DNA of 64,000 nucleotides, taken from Gallibacterium faecale (lineage in GTDB: Bacteria; Pseudomonadota; Gammaproteobacteria; Enterobacterales; Pasteurellaceae). The stretch's first letter is position 1; each line of letters starts with the position of its first letter. Both the position numbers and the translations under genes were made by a program. Of the stretch, positions 53,772 to 63,025 are shown piece after piece. The stretch is from NCBI RefSeq assembly GCF_027920745.1, contig NZ_JAQIBB010000079.1:1-64000 (forward strand), in the 5' to 3' direction. The notes below the pieces were generated by a model. It made no database searches. It was given only the letters and a program-made list of their open reading frames with translations, and was not told where the DNA came from.

Positions 53772-54500
53772 CTATTTTTTATCTGTAATTAAAGTGCCTT
53801 CTTTCTCACCTAACACGACACGACGTAAAGCACCTGGTTTATTCATATTAAACACACGAATTGGCATACCATGGTCACGCGCAAGCGTAAACGCAGCTAA
53901 ATCCATCACTTTTAACTCTTTTTCTAATACTTCTTGATAAGTTAATTGTGAATATAATTTTGCATTAGGATTAGTCGCTGGATCGCAGTCATAAACCCCA
54001 TCTACTTTAGTCGCTTTTAAGACAACATCCGCCTCGATTTCTATACCACGTAAACAAGCAGCAGAATCTGTAGTGAAGAATGGGTTACCTGTACCTGCAG
54101 AAAAAATCACAACTTGACCTTGTCTTAACAAACGAATCGCTTGTGCCCAACTATAACTATCACAAACACCATTAAGTGGAAATGCTGACATTAATTTTGC
54201 ATTGACATCCGCACGATGTAATGAATCACGCATTGCTAAGCCATTCATCACGGTTGCCAACATTCCCATATGGTCACCAACAACACGATTCATTCCAGCT
54301 TTCGCCAATTTAGCGCCACGGAATAGATTTCCACCACCTAATACAACAGCAACTTGAACACCTAGTTCTAATAAATCTTTAATCTCTGCTGCCATACGAT
54401 CCAAAATAGAAGGATCGATCCCAAAGCCTTCTTCACCTTGTAATGCTTCACCACTTAGTTTCAGTAAAATACGGTTATATACTGGTTTTAATTGACTCAT
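53772..54500 (-). CDS. pyrH: PyrH: uridylate kinase
   Basis: Phosphorylates UMP to UDP. It has 242 residues. The family start LLKLSGEALQGEEGFGID, the glycine-rich VVLGGGNLFRG and the KATKVDGVYDCDP loop are present. ATG 54500 has AAGGAAA upstream; 39 further open bases upstream are not needed. The tsf terminator precedes it, so it should have its own promoter in 54501-54593, which I could not place. Confidence 0.97.
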   Translation of the reverse strand: MSQLKPVYNRILLKLSGEALQGEEGFGIDPSILDRMAAEIKDLLELGVQVAVVLGGGNLFRGAKLAKAGMNRVVGDHMGMLATVMNGLAMRDSLHRADVNAKLMSAFPLNGVCDSYSWAQAIRLLRQGQVVIFSAGTGNPFFTTDSAACLRGIEIEADVVLKATKVDGVYDCDPATNPNAKLYSQLTYQEVLEKELKVMDLAAFTLARDHGMPIRVFNMNKPGALRRVVLGEKEGTLITDKK

Positions 54501-54593
54501 CTGATTTTCCTTCTTTTGTTGTTGTGAAAATATAAGCAAATAATTTACCTAGCTTCCTTCGCCTAGTGAAATACTTGGTTATATTTTCAGCTT

Positions 54594-54622
54594 ATAAAAA
54601 AAGCGAGTTTCCTCGCTTTTTT
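54594..54622 (-). terminator. Terminator of rpsB-tsf
   Basis: On the minus strand AAGCGAG/CTCGCTT with loop GAAA is followed by TTTTTATA. It lies about 12 bases after the tsf stop. Confidence 0.9.
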
Positions 54623-54632
54623 CACTTAGCTA

Positions 54633-55487
54633 TTAAGCAGAAGTTTTTGACATTGCTGCAACTTCAGCTGCAAAGTCTGCTTCAACTTTCTCGATACCTT
54701 CACCAACTTCTAAACGGATGAAGTTAACAACTGTTGCACCTTTTTCTTTTAATAAATCACCAACAGTTTTTGATGGATCCATTACAAACGGTTGACCAGT
54801 TAAAGAAACTTCACCAGTGAATTTCTTCATACGGCCTTCAACCATTTTTTCTGCAATTTCACGTGGTTTACCAGATTGCATTGCAATATCCACTTGGATT
54901 TGACGTTCGTGAGCAACAACTTCTGCTGGAACATCAGATGGATTTACATATTCTGGGCGGCTTGCTGCAATGTGCATTGCAACGTGTTTCATTAATTCTT
55001 CATCAGCATTTTCTGCTGCAACTAATACACCAATTTTCGCACCGTGTAAGTATGAACCTACTGCTGCACCATTGATTGCTGCAACACGGCGGATATTCAT
55101 ATTTTCACCGATTTTTGCAACTAATGCTGCACGTTCATCTTCAAAGTGAGCTTTTAATACTTCGATATCAGTTACTTTATTTTCTAATGCATAATCAGCA
55201 ACTTTGTTTGCTAATCCTAAGAAACCTGCATCTTTTGCAACGAAGTCAGTTTCACAGTTCATTTCAACAGCAACACCGTAACCGTCTTGAATACGCACGA
55301 TGATAACACCTTCTGCTGCTACACGACCTGCTTTTTTAGCTGCTTTCGCTTGACCTGATTTACGCATATTGTCAATTGCTAATTCGATGTCGCCATTAGC
55401 TTCAACAAGTGCTTTTTTGCACTCCATCATACCTGCGCCAGTACGTTCACGAAGTTCTTTTACTAATGATGCTGTAATTTCAGCCAT
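54633..55487 (-). CDS. tsf: Tsf: elongation factor Ts
   Basis: Nucleotide exchange factor for EF-Tu. It has 284 residues (E. coli 283). The N-terminal UBA-like domain (1-55) carries ERTGAGMMECKKAL, and the exchange motif TDFVAKD follows near residue 80. ATG 55487 has AGAGGAT upstream. Confidence 0.97.
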   Translation of the reverse strand: MAEITASLVKELRERTGAGMMECKKALVEANGDIELAIDNMRKSGQAKAAKKAGRVAAEGVIIVRIQDGYGVAVEMNCETDFVAKDAGFLGLANKVADYALENKVTDIEVLKAHFEDERAALVAKIGENMNIRRVAAINGAAVGSYLHGAKIGVLVAAENADEELMKHVAMHIAASRPEYVNPSDVPAEVVAHERQIQVDIAMQSGKPREIAEKMVEGRMKKFTGEVSLTGQPFVMDPSKTVGDLLKEKGATVVNFIRLEVGEGIEKVEADFAAEVAAMSKTSA

Positions 55488-55617
55488 TTTTAAATCCTCT
55501 TTCTGTGTCAAATAAGACCACATTTTATATAAAACAGGGAACCCTAATGAGTCCCCTGCTAACCAATGAGTTTACTGTGGTTAATAAGGGATTTAACCTT
55601 ATTAGATCCCAATAAGA
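55488..55617 (-). promoter_or_regulatory. rpsB-tsf intergenic stem-loops
   Basis: In the 130-bp spacer on the minus strand, CAGGG/CCCTG flanks an inner GACTCATTAGGGTT loop, and AACCACA can pair with TGTGGT outside it, giving a branched structure without a U tract. A partial terminator or processing site lies in the same place in E. coli. Confidence 0.4.
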
Positions 55618-56367
55618 TTATTCTGCTTTAGCTTCCGCTTCTGCTGCTAATTGTTCAAAAGCTTCTTCTGCAACTGCACCTTGAGCTTGTGCTTTACCTT
55701 CTTTAACAGCGTCTGCTGCTGCAGTTAAGTAAAGTTGGATTGCTCTTACTGCGTCATCGTTACCAGGAATCACATAATCAACGCCATCTGGATCAGAGTT
55801 AGTATCAACAATTGCAAACACAGGAATACCAAGATTATTTGCTTCTTTGATTGCGATATGTTCGTGATCAGCTGCAATAACAAATAATGCATCTGGTAAA
55901 CCGCCCATATCTTTGATACCGCCAAGACTTAACTCTAATTTTTCCATCTCACGAGTACGCATTAACGCTTCTTTTTTGGTTAATTTATCAAAAGTACCGT
56001 CTTGAGATTGAGTTTCTAAATCTTTTAAGCGTTTGATTGATTGACGAACTGTTTTCCAGTTAGTCAACATACCACCTAACCAACGGTGGTTAACATAGTA
56101 TTGTTGGCAATCTAATGCTGCTGCTTGTACTGGATCAGTTGCGGCACGTTTTGTACCAACGAAAAGAATTTTACCGTTATTTGCTGCAATACGTTTTAAC
56201 TCTTCTAACGCTGCATTAAACATAGGTAAAGTTTTTTCTAAGTTGATGATATGAACGCCATTACGTGGTCCGAAAATGAATGGTTTCATTTTTGGGTTCC
56301 AGTAACGAGTTTGGTGACCGAAATGAACGCCAGCTTGTAGCATTTCACGCATTGTAACTTGTGCCAT
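55618..56367 (-). CDS. rpsB: RpsB: ribosomal protein S2
   Basis: Small-subunit protein. It has 249 residues (E. coli 241); the extra length is an alanine/glutamate-rich tail (AEEAFEQLAAEAEAKAE). The start AQVTMREMLQAGVHFGHQTRYWNP is nearly that of E. coli. AAGGAAA precedes ATG 56367. The leader carries two stem-loops that may serve S2 autoregulation. Confidence 0.97.
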   Translation of the reverse strand: MAQVTMREMLQAGVHFGHQTRYWNPKMKPFIFGPRNGVHIINLEKTLPMFNAALEELKRIAANNGKILFVGTKRAATDPVQAAALDCQQYYVNHRWLGGMLTNWKTVRQSIKRLKDLETQSQDGTFDKLTKKEALMRTREMEKLELSLGGIKDMGGLPDALFVIAADHEHIAIKEANNLGIPVFAIVDTNSDPDGVDYVIPGNDDAVRAIQLYLTAAADAVKEGKAQAQGAVAEEAFEQLAAEAEAKAE

Positions 56368-56441
56368 AATTTTTTCCTTATTTAATTGGGGTTTAGCCTC
56401 CACATACCCCTAGACAATCGACCGTTTGGCACCCCGATTGT
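56368..56441 (-). promoter_or_regulatory. rpsB leader, candidate S2 autoregulatory structure
   Basis: On the minus strand ACAATCG/CGATTGT (56441-56435 with 56420-56414) forms one stem, and GGGG/CCCC (56410-56407 with 56391-56388) with the internal GGAGGC forms a second just before the Shine-Dalgarno. S2-mediated control of a conserved rpsB leader is known in gamma-proteobacteria. A TATACT at 56448-56443 may be a -10. Confidence 0.45.
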
Positions 56442-56506
56442 TAGTATAGATATGTGTGTGAAATAATAAATTTGCCTTTCAAAAATTTTACGACAAAAAG
56501 GCGGTG

Positions 56507-56525
56507 CGTTTTATACCATAAAACG
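56507..56525. repeat. Palindrome between radA and rpsB
   Basis: CGTTTTAT-ACC-ATAAAACG, two 8-bp arms with a 3-base centre, lies 36 bases after the radA stop and about 140 bases before rpsB. There is no U tract on the radA-sense strand. A protein-binding site is possible. Confidence 0.5.
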
Positions 56526-56560
56526 TACTAAAAACCAATGCTTATCGAGAAATATTTTAT

Positions 56561-57931
56561 TTAAAAGCCATCTAATACTTGCAGGGCATCACTCAATTTC
56601 TTCACTACAAAAACTTGCATATTATCGATAGGATTTTTTGGTCGATTCGCATAAGGCACTATCGCACGACGAAAGCCATGCTTTGCCGCCTCACTAATTC
56701 GTTCTTGACCACTTGGCACTGGACGAATTTCACCTGCCAAGCCAACTTCACCAAACACGACTAAATCTCGTGGTAGCGCACGATTACGAAAACTAGAAAT
56801 TAATGCAAGCAATAAAGCCAAATCCGCACTGGTTTCACTGACCTTTACCCCACCAACCACATTCACAAAAATATCTTGATCCGCCATCTGTAAGCCGCCA
56901 TGACGATGTAAAACCGCCAATAACAGCGCTACTCGGTTATGATCTAACCCCACAGCAACTCGTCTTGGATTGGCTAACATAGAGTGATCCACTAATGCCT
57001 GAATCTCAACTAACAGCGGTCTTGTTCCTTCCCATAATACAACTACTGAGCTGCCTGGTGTTTGTTCTTCACCTCGACTTAAAAAGATTGCAGAAGGATT
57101 TTTCACCTCTTTTAATCCTTGCTCAGTCATACCAAAAACCCCTAACTCATTTACCGCACCAAAACGATTTTTCTGACTGCGCAATGTACGAAAACGGGAA
57201 TCTGCTTCCCCCTCTAATAAAATAGAACAGTCAATACAGTGTTCCAATACTTTCGGCCCAGCTAAGGTTCCATCTTTCGTTACATGCCCCACCATAATAA
57301 TCGCCACTTGTTTGGTCTTCGCATAACGTGTGAGAAAAGAGGCACACTCGCGTACCTGAGCCACACTCCCTGGTGAGGATTGAATATCGGCTAAATGCAT
57401 TACTTGAATTGAATCAATTACCATAATTTTTGGCTGTAATTGATCTGCGTGCAGACAAATTTGTTCTACTGATGTTTCCGATAAAACCTGTAAATTCTCT
57501 GTCGGCAGATTTAAGCGTTTAGCTCGCATCGCCACCTGTTGTAATGATTCTTCACCTGTCACATATAACGTTGGCATTTGTTGTGCTAAACCACACATCA
57601 CTTGCAGCAATAAGGTACTTTTCCCTGCGCCCGGATGTCCACCAATCAGAATGGCACTCCCCGGCACAATTCCACCGCCTAATACACGATCTAATTCATT
57701 AAAACCACTGCCAAAACGAGGTAATTCTGACAAACTAATTTCCGATAATTTTTGAACCTTACTCCCACTCGCTCCCGCATAACCACTAAAGCGATCATTT
57801 TTGGTCGGTGTTGTTGCTAGTCTAACTTCGGTAATGGTATTCCATGCCTGACAAGCACTACACTGCCCTTGCCAACGCGCATATTCCGCTCCGCAATCAT
57901 TACATACATATGCTGTTTTTACTTTTGCCAT
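56561..57931 (-). CDS. radA: RadA: branch-migration helicase-like ATPase
   Basis: RecA-like protein that extends strand exchange in recombination and natural transformation. It has 456 residues. The zinc finger has C10, C13, C24 and C27; Walker A is GGHPGAGKST (97-106), the RadA-specific motif is KNRFG, and a Lon-like C-terminal domain follows. It lies 4 bp after ygiF. Confidence 0.96.
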   Translation of the reverse strand: MAKVKTAYVCNDCGAEYARWQGQCSACQAWNTITEVRLATTPTKNDRFSGYAGASGSKVQKLSEISLSELPRFGSGFNELDRVLGGGIVPGSAILIGGHPGAGKSTLLLQVMCGLAQQMPTLYVTGEESLQQVAMRAKRLNLPTENLQVLSETSVEQICLHADQLQPKIMVIDSIQVMHLADIQSSPGSVAQVRECASFLTRYAKTKQVAIIMVGHVTKDGTLAGPKVLEHCIDCSILLEGEADSRFRTLRSQKNRFGAVNELGVFGMTEQGLKEVKNPSAIFLSRGEEQTPGSSVVVLWEGTRPLLVEIQALVDHSMLANPRRVAVGLDHNRVALLLAVLHRHGGLQMADQDIFVNVVGGVKVSETSADLALLLALISSFRNRALPRDLVVFGEVGLAGEIRPVPSGQERISEAAKHGFRRAIVPYANRPKNPIDNMQVFVVKKLSDALQVLDGF

Positions 57932-57935
57932 AATC

Positions 57936-58988
57936 TTATTTCAAGGTAAGTTTTAATAAATTGATTATTCTTTGTAGATATTTGCCACGAGAAGTTAATT
58001 CAAAGAGTTGATCTATTGCTTTGTGGTGATCTTGTTGCTCCACATGACGAGCAATAATTTGGCGAAGTTGTTGATAAAACAGTTGATTTACCTCTTGTAA
58101 TTCGCTGACTAATTCCGCTCGTTCGCTTGACTGTTCACTTAATTGATTAAACAACGCAGTTTCATTGCAATAGCATTGGTAAAGATTAAAGAACAAGCCA
58201 ATTAATTCTGTTACAGCAAAAGCCTCTTGTGCTAATTCACCTGAAAGTGATTTATCTAACCGTTTTAACAAACGTAACTCAAATTGTAATAAAGCTTCTA
58301 ACTGTTCTGCTGCTGATGAAAATTTAGTTTCTAAAAGATGACGCCAATCATCAATGGATACTAATTGATATGTTTTACCCAATCCAGCAAGTTGGTAACC
58401 TCGTTCCGCTTTGCTTTCTTGCCCAATCCGCATACCATCTAAAAATAACAAATTCTGCACAAAATTTAATACATCTGTGATTTCACCTGATTTCAGTTCA
58501 ATCTCAATTTCACTAATGGGCGCTTGTTGCTGATTAGCTTCAATTTTGCCTTGATCAATCGCAATTTCTAACTGCGTGCCTTTTCCGGTTTCTAATACAT
58601 AGTATTCACGCTGAAAATTGGTACTAAAAATTGGCTGTAAAGTTGCTTGTAAGGTTTGATAATCTTGCGCAAGTTGTAATTCAGGATATTGTGAAAATAG
58701 CGTTAGATTAGGCATAGGTTCGGTTAATGCCACATTATATTCTGGTCGAATATGTAAGCCACCTTGTTCCTTCCCTGCAGTTTTTAAGGTCATCGTATAG
58801 GTATCATTCTCCGTTCTTACACGTAACCCCATCTTTTGAGTTGAGAAAAAATAATCCTGCGTATCAAAATAGCTATTTTGACTAAAAACTTGTTGCTGTT
58901 TAATTAATTTAAAATGGCTGAGTTCTTGCTTTATGCTATTAATAACGTCTTGATTTGCTGATAATTTTAGTTCTATTTCTGGTGACAT
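57936..58988 (-). CDS. ygiF: YgiF-like CYTH/CHAD inorganic triphosphatase
   Basis: The N-terminal CYTH domain (about 1-200) starts with the ExExK metal-triphosphate motif (EIELKL) and holds QNSYFDTQ, LRVRTE and EIEIELKSG; in E. coli this domain hydrolyses inorganic triphosphate. The second half is helical but only about 145 residues, against about 230 for the CHAD domain of E. coli YgiF (433 total versus 350 here). In E. coli the gene adjoins glnE; here it precedes radA. ATG 58988 begins MSPEIELKL; the Shine-Dalgarno is weak. Confidence 0.82.
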   Translation of the reverse strand: MSPEIELKLSANQDVINSIKQELSHFKLIKQQQVFSQNSYFDTQDYFFSTQKMGLRVRTENDTYTMTLKTAGKEQGGLHIRPEYNVALTEPMPNLTLFSQYPELQLAQDYQTLQATLQPIFSTNFQREYYVLETGKGTQLEIAIDQGKIEANQQQAPISEIEIELKSGEITDVLNFVQNLLFLDGMRIGQESKAERGYQLAGLGKTYQLVSIDDWRHLLETKFSSAAEQLEALLQFELRLLKRLDKSLSGELAQEAFAVTELIGLFFNLYQCYCNETALFNQLSEQSSERAELVSELQEVNQLFYQQLRQIIARHVEQQDHHKAIDQLFELTSRGKYLQRIINLLKLTLK

Positions 58989-59062
58989 TTTTGTTTTCTC
59001 ATCGCTAACTCTCAAAGAAGGTTACTTTAGCAAATTTTTTGGTAACTGCCTAAAATTAAATC

Positions 59063-59092
59063 TTGTAACTGCAAAAAGGTCTATTGTAAAAT
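59063..59092 (+). promoter_or_regulatory. Candidate promoter of DUF47-pit
   Basis: TTGTAA (59063-59068), an 18-base spacer and TAAAAT (59087-59092) lie about 57 bases before the DUF47 gene. I saw no convincing Pho box. Confidence 0.5.
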
Positions 59093-59149
59093 TCGCGCCA
59101 GCTTTATATTTGAAAACTTGCTTACAAACTCACAATTAAGGAGATGTTT

Positions 59150-59830
59150 ATGGCAATAAATAACATTCTTGGTCTATTTGCCCAATCCCCTCTTAAACCT
59201 CTACAAAAGCACTCAACAAAAGTTAATGAAGCTTGTGCAATGTTAATCCCATTTTTTGAAGCTTGCTATGCAGATGATTGGGAAACAGCACAACAATTAC
59301 GCAATAAAATTTCTGAATTAGAAAAACAAGCAGATTCATTAAAACGTGAAATTCGTTTAAAACTGCCTCGTGGCTTATTTATGCCAGTAGAACGTACCGA
59401 TTTATTAGAATTAGTGACACAATTAGACAAACTTGCTAATTATGCAAAAGATATTTCAGGTCGTGTCATTGGTCGCCAATTAAAGGTACCAGAACAAATT
59501 CAAACTGAATTCTTAGCTTATGTACGCCGTAGTTTAGATTCTAGCGACCAAGCTCGCCGTGTAATTGATGAAATGGATCAATTACTTGAAACTGGATTTA
59601 GAGGACGTGAAGTAAATTTTGTTAACGATATGATCAATGAACTCGATAAAATCGAAGATGATACTGATCATATGCAGATCTTATTGCGTCGTAAGCTATT
59701 AGAATTAGAAGATTCTTACAATCCAATTGATATGGTTTTCTTATATAAAGTCATTGAATGGGTAGGCGTATTAGCCGATCAAGCACAACGTGTAGGTTCA
59801 CGTATTGAATTAATGTTAGCGCGTTCTTAA
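59150..59830 (+). CDS. PhoU-like DUF47 protein, probable phosphate transport accessory
   Basis: A 226-residue helical protein of the TIGR00153/DUF47 family, related to PhoU. Conserved stretches are LRNKISELEKQADSLKREI, LPRGLFMPVERTDLL and the C-terminal RVGSRIELMLARS. ATG 59150 has AAGGAG 6 bases upstream; the ATG two codons earlier is too close. It precedes a Pit phosphate transporter by 27 bp, a linkage known across bacteria, and probably modulates that transporter. The biochemical role is not settled. Confidence 0.88.
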   Translation: MAINNILGLFAQSPLKPLQKHSTKVNEACAMLIPFFEACYADDWETAQQLRNKISELEKQADSLKREIRLKLPRGLFMPVERTDLLELVTQLDKLANYAKDISGRVIGRQLKVPEQIQTEFLAYVRRSLDSSDQARRVIDEMDQLLETGFRGREVNFVNDMINELDKIEDDTDHMQILLRRKLLELEDSYNPIDMVFLYKVIEWVGVLADQAQRVGSRIELMLARS

Positions 59831-59857
59831 TGAACATTTTCAATATGAGGATTATTT

Positions 59858-61117
59858 ATGGAAACCTTATCTAATTACAGTACTCTGCTGGTGGTTCTGA
59901 CTGCAATCTTCGGTTTTTTAATGGCATTTGGGATTGGCGCAAATGACGTTTCAAATGCAATGGGGACCTCAGTTGGTTCAAAAGCAATTACACCTCGCCA
60001 AGCTATTTTAGTGGCGATGTTTTTTGAGGGTACTGGCGCTTACTTAGCGGGTGGTGAAGTAACTGAAACAATTAAAGATGGCATCATTGATCCAACGCTG
60101 TTTATTAATCAACCTGAAATTTTAGTATTAGGGATGATGGGGGCGTTATTAGCTGCTGGAGTATGGTTATTAATTGCTTCTCGTGTAGGTTGGCCTGTTT
60201 CTACGACACATACTATTATCGGTGCAATTATCGGTTTTGCTTGTGTTACTGTAGGAACTGACGCAGTTGATTGGCACAGTTTACTCGGTATCGTAGGTAG
60301 CTGGTTCATTACACCAATCATCGCTGGAATCATTGCTTATACGATTTTCACCAGTACACAACGTTTAATCTTTGATACTGAATCACCATTAAGTAATGCG
60401 AAAAAATATGGTCCTTACTATATGGGATTAACCGTTTTCATTATCTCATTAGTTACCATTAAAAAAGGGTTAAAACACGTTGGTTTACATCTAGATAATT
60501 TAGAAACCTTTGGTCTTGCTGTACTTTTCTCATTAATTGCTATTATTGCTTGCCGTTTCTATTTACGCAGTGCGTCTTTTGAAAGACAAGCTGATAGTGG
60601 TTTCGGTGGTGTAGAAAAAGTATTCCGTATTCTGATGTTACTCACTGCTTGTTCTATGGCTTTTGCACACGGATCAAATGACGTAGCTAATGCTATTGGA
60701 CCTTTATCTGCTGTTGTTTCTGTTGTTGAAAATGGAGGCATCGTAGCAAGTAAAACTCAATTAGCTTGGTGGATTTTACCATTAGGTGCATTAGGTATTA
60801 TCTGCGGTCTTGCCATTATGGGACATCAGGTAATGGGGACAATCGGAACAGGGATCACAGACCTCACACCAAGTCGTGGTTTCTCAGCGGAATTTGCTAC
60901 CGCAACTACCGTAATTCTCGCTTCTGGTACAGGTTTACCAATTTCGACTACACAAACATTGGTAGGTGCTGTATTAGGGGTTGGTTTTGCGCGTGGTATT
61001 GCTGCACTGAATCTAACGGTTATTCGTAATATTATCTCTTCTTGGGTTATTACGTTACCTGCAGGTGCGGTATTCTCAATTATTATTTTCTATACCCTTA
61101 AAGCTGTGTTATTGTAA
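59858..61117 (+). CDS. pit: Pit-family inorganic phosphate transporter
   Basis: Low-affinity phosphate permease of the PiT (PHO4) family in the inner membrane, co-transporting metal-phosphate with a cation. It has 419 residues with about ten helices. The two inverted-repeat signatures are GANDVSNAMG (27-36) and GSNDVANAIGP. Each is followed by a VSTTHT or ISTTQT segment. The central loop is shorter than in E. coli PitA (499 residues). Confidence 0.94.
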   Translation: METLSNYSTLLVVLTAIFGFLMAFGIGANDVSNAMGTSVGSKAITPRQAILVAMFFEGTGAYLAGGEVTETIKDGIIDPTLFINQPEILVLGMMGALLAAGVWLLIASRVGWPVSTTHTIIGAIIGFACVTVGTDAVDWHSLLGIVGSWFITPIIAGIIAYTIFTSTQRLIFDTESPLSNAKKYGPYYMGLTVFIISLVTIKKGLKHVGLHLDNLETFGLAVLFSLIAIIACRFYLRSASFERQADSGFGGVEKVFRILMLLTACSMAFAHGSNDVANAIGPLSAVVSVVENGGIVASKTQLAWWILPLGALGIICGLAIMGHQVMGTIGTGITDLTPSRGFSAEFATATTVILASGTGLPISTTQTLVGAVLGVGFARGIAALNLTVIRNIISSWVITLPAGAVFSIIIFYTLKAVLL

Positions 61118-61132
61118 AATACATATCCAATT

Positions 61133-61161
61133 CACTAGGTGTGGAACATCCACATCTAGTG
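61133..61161 (+). terminator. Stem-loop after pit
   Basis: CACTAGGTGTGGA (61133-61145) pairs with TCCACATCTAGTG (61149-61161) over 13 bp with one G-U pair and loop ACA. The following ATAAATCTT is only mildly U-rich, so termination may be partial. Confidence 0.55.
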
Positions 61162-61219
61162 ATAAATCTTCCTATCTTGTTTAAAAACAGTAATCATCAA
61201 ACAATTAAAGTACGAAGTT

Positions 61220-61825
61220 ATGAAAAAATTTTCTCGCCTTTTAGGGATTTTCTCTACCCTTGTCATTGTTAGCCAATGTGCCTTTGCACAAACTCAGTAT
61301 GTTTCAGAAAATTTAAGTACCTATTTAAGAAAAGGTGCTGGAGATCAATTCAAAATTGTTGGCACCATTAAATCAGGTGAAGCCGTTACTGTGTTAGAAC
61401 AAAAAGATAAATACACCCAAATTCGAGATAGCCGTAATCGTGAAGGTTGGTTATTAACCAGTGAATTAAGCAATACACCAAGCAGCAAAGAACAAGTTCC
61501 AACATTACAGAAAAAAATTGATGAATTGACTTTAAAACTTAATCAAATCAATAACGACTGGCAGCAACGTACTAACGAAATGCAACGTCGTACTCAACAA
61601 GCAGAAAAACAAAGTAGTGAACTGCTTGAACAAAATTCACAACTCAATCGCCAGCTTGATATTCTGAAAAATAAAAATAAAGACCTAGAAGCGATGCTTG
61701 ACTCAGAAAAGCGCGGCATTATTATCCGTTGGTTTATTTATGGTGGTTCAGTGTTAGCCGCAGGGTTAATTCTTGGTTTAATTATTCCAGTCTTAATTCC
61801 TAGACGCCGTAGAGATCGTTGGTAA
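61220..61825 (+). CDS. YgiM-type SH3b-domain membrane protein
   Basis: 201 residues: a signal peptide (1-23, ending AFA), a bacterial SH3 domain (about 24-88, with YLRKGAGDQFKIVGTI and REGWLLTSEL), a coiled coil (about 93-165) and one membrane helix (about 168-193) followed by RRRRDRW. The TIGR04211/YgiM family architecture is complete, placing the SH3 domain in the periplasm. Function is unknown; binding to cell-wall peptides is the usual guess. As in E. coli it precedes cca, here overlapping by one base (TAATG). Confidence 0.88.
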   Translation: MKKFSRLLGIFSTLVIVSQCAFAQTQYVSENLSTYLRKGAGDQFKIVGTIKSGEAVTVLEQKDKYTQIRDSRNREGWLLTSELSNTPSSKEQVPTLQKKIDELTLKLNQINNDWQQRTNEMQRRTQQAEKQSSELLEQNSQLNRQLDILKNKNKDLEAMLDSEKRGIIIRWFIYGGSVLAAGLILGLIIPVLIPRRRRDRW

Positions 61826-63012
61826 TGGTACAACAACCAGAAATCTATTTAGTCGGTGGTGCGGTTCGCGATCGTTTACTTGGTTTACCAGTGAAAGATA
61901 AAGATTGGTTGGTTGTCCATGCAACACCTGACTTATTACAAAAACAAGGTTTTTTACAAGTCGGTAAAGATTTTCCTGTTTTTTTGCACCCTCATAGCAA
62001 AGAGGAATACGCACTTGCACGTACAGAACGAAAAACAGGTAAAGGCTATACTGGCTTCTATTGTGATTTCTCCCCAGAAATTACACTGGAACAAGATCTG
62101 ATTCGCCGTGATCTCACTATCAACGCAATAGCTGAAGATCTACAAGGCAATTTGTATGACCCTTATCACGGTATTCAGGATTTACACCAAAAAAAATTAC
62201 GTCATATTTCCCCAGCCTTTAGTGAAGATCCATTAAGAGTTTTACGTGTAGCACGCTTTGCTGCACGTTTTTATGATTTAGGTTTTACGATTGCAGCAGA
62301 AACCTTAACTTTAATGAAAACTATGGTAGCTAGTGGTGAATTACAGGCCTTAACGCCTGAACGAGTTTGGCTAGAAACCGAAAAAGCCCTGAATTGTGCA
62401 CATCCAGAAATCTATTTCTATGTTTTACAACAGATCGGAGCAATGAAGCTTTTATTTGCCGAGTTACAACCTCTTTTTCAAGTTCAGAATCTGCCACTAG
62501 AACAAGCACTTGCTCGTTTAAATACACTCACTACTTCCGCAGACATTCCTATTTCAGAACAACTTACCGCACGTTTTGCTTTATTCGCGGTAATGTTATC
62601 GTTGCCTATCACAGACTCGTTTTCTGAACAAAACCTCGCTGCCTATCAACAGCAGATTAAACAATTATGTCAGCGTTATCGCATCCCCACAATCTACCAA
62701 GAAAGTGCTGTCTTAGCATTACAATTTGTAATGCCGTTTGCACAAACTCACACACTTTCTGCTGCACAAATTATCGACTTATTCGATCAACTTGATTGTT
62801 GGAGAAAACCGCAACGATTAGCGCATTTATGTCTGATTTATCGTGCGGTATTGCCTGATTTTAGTTTAGAACAGCAACAACAGTGGCAACAATGGTATCA
62901 AAGCGCCAAAGCGGTTGATGTTCAGCAAATTATTGCTGCTGGCTTTCGTCAGCAACAAATTAAACAACAACTTTATCAACGCCGAGTATTAGCAATTTCT
63001 ACTGCAAATTAA
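61825..63012 (+). CDS. cca: Cca: CCA-adding tRNA nucleotidyltransferase, HD motif lost
   Basis: Adds or repairs the 3' CCA of tRNAs. It has 395 residues (E. coli 412). The class II nucleotidyltransferase core is intact: LVGGAVRD, the metal pair D25 and D27 (KDKDW), RRDLTINA and DPLRVLRVARFAAR. In E. coli an HD phosphohydrolase domain follows with a CHDLGKG motif; here the equivalent stretch reads FALFAVMLSLP (251-261) and neither the His-Asp pair nor the earlier His remains. The ATG overlaps the ygiM stop. The tRNAs at 8-296 encode CCA, so repair is the likely task. Confidence 0.93.
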   Translation: MVQQPEIYLVGGAVRDRLLGLPVKDKDWLVVHATPDLLQKQGFLQVGKDFPVFLHPHSKEEYALARTERKTGKGYTGFYCDFSPEITLEQDLIRRDLTINAIAEDLQGNLYDPYHGIQDLHQKKLRHISPAFSEDPLRVLRVARFAARFYDLGFTIAAETLTLMKTMVASGELQALTPERVWLETEKALNCAHPEIYFYVLQQIGAMKLLFAELQPLFQVQNLPLEQALARLNTLTTSADIPISEQLTARFALFAVMLSLPITDSFSEQNLAAYQQQIKQLCQRYRIPTIYQESAVLALQFVMPFAQTHTLSAAQIIDLFDQLDCWRKPQRLAHLCLIYRAVLPDFSLEQQQQWQQWYQSAKAVDVQQIIAAGFRQQQIKQQLYQRRVLAISTAN

Positions 63013-63025
63013 AGGATAAAATACA

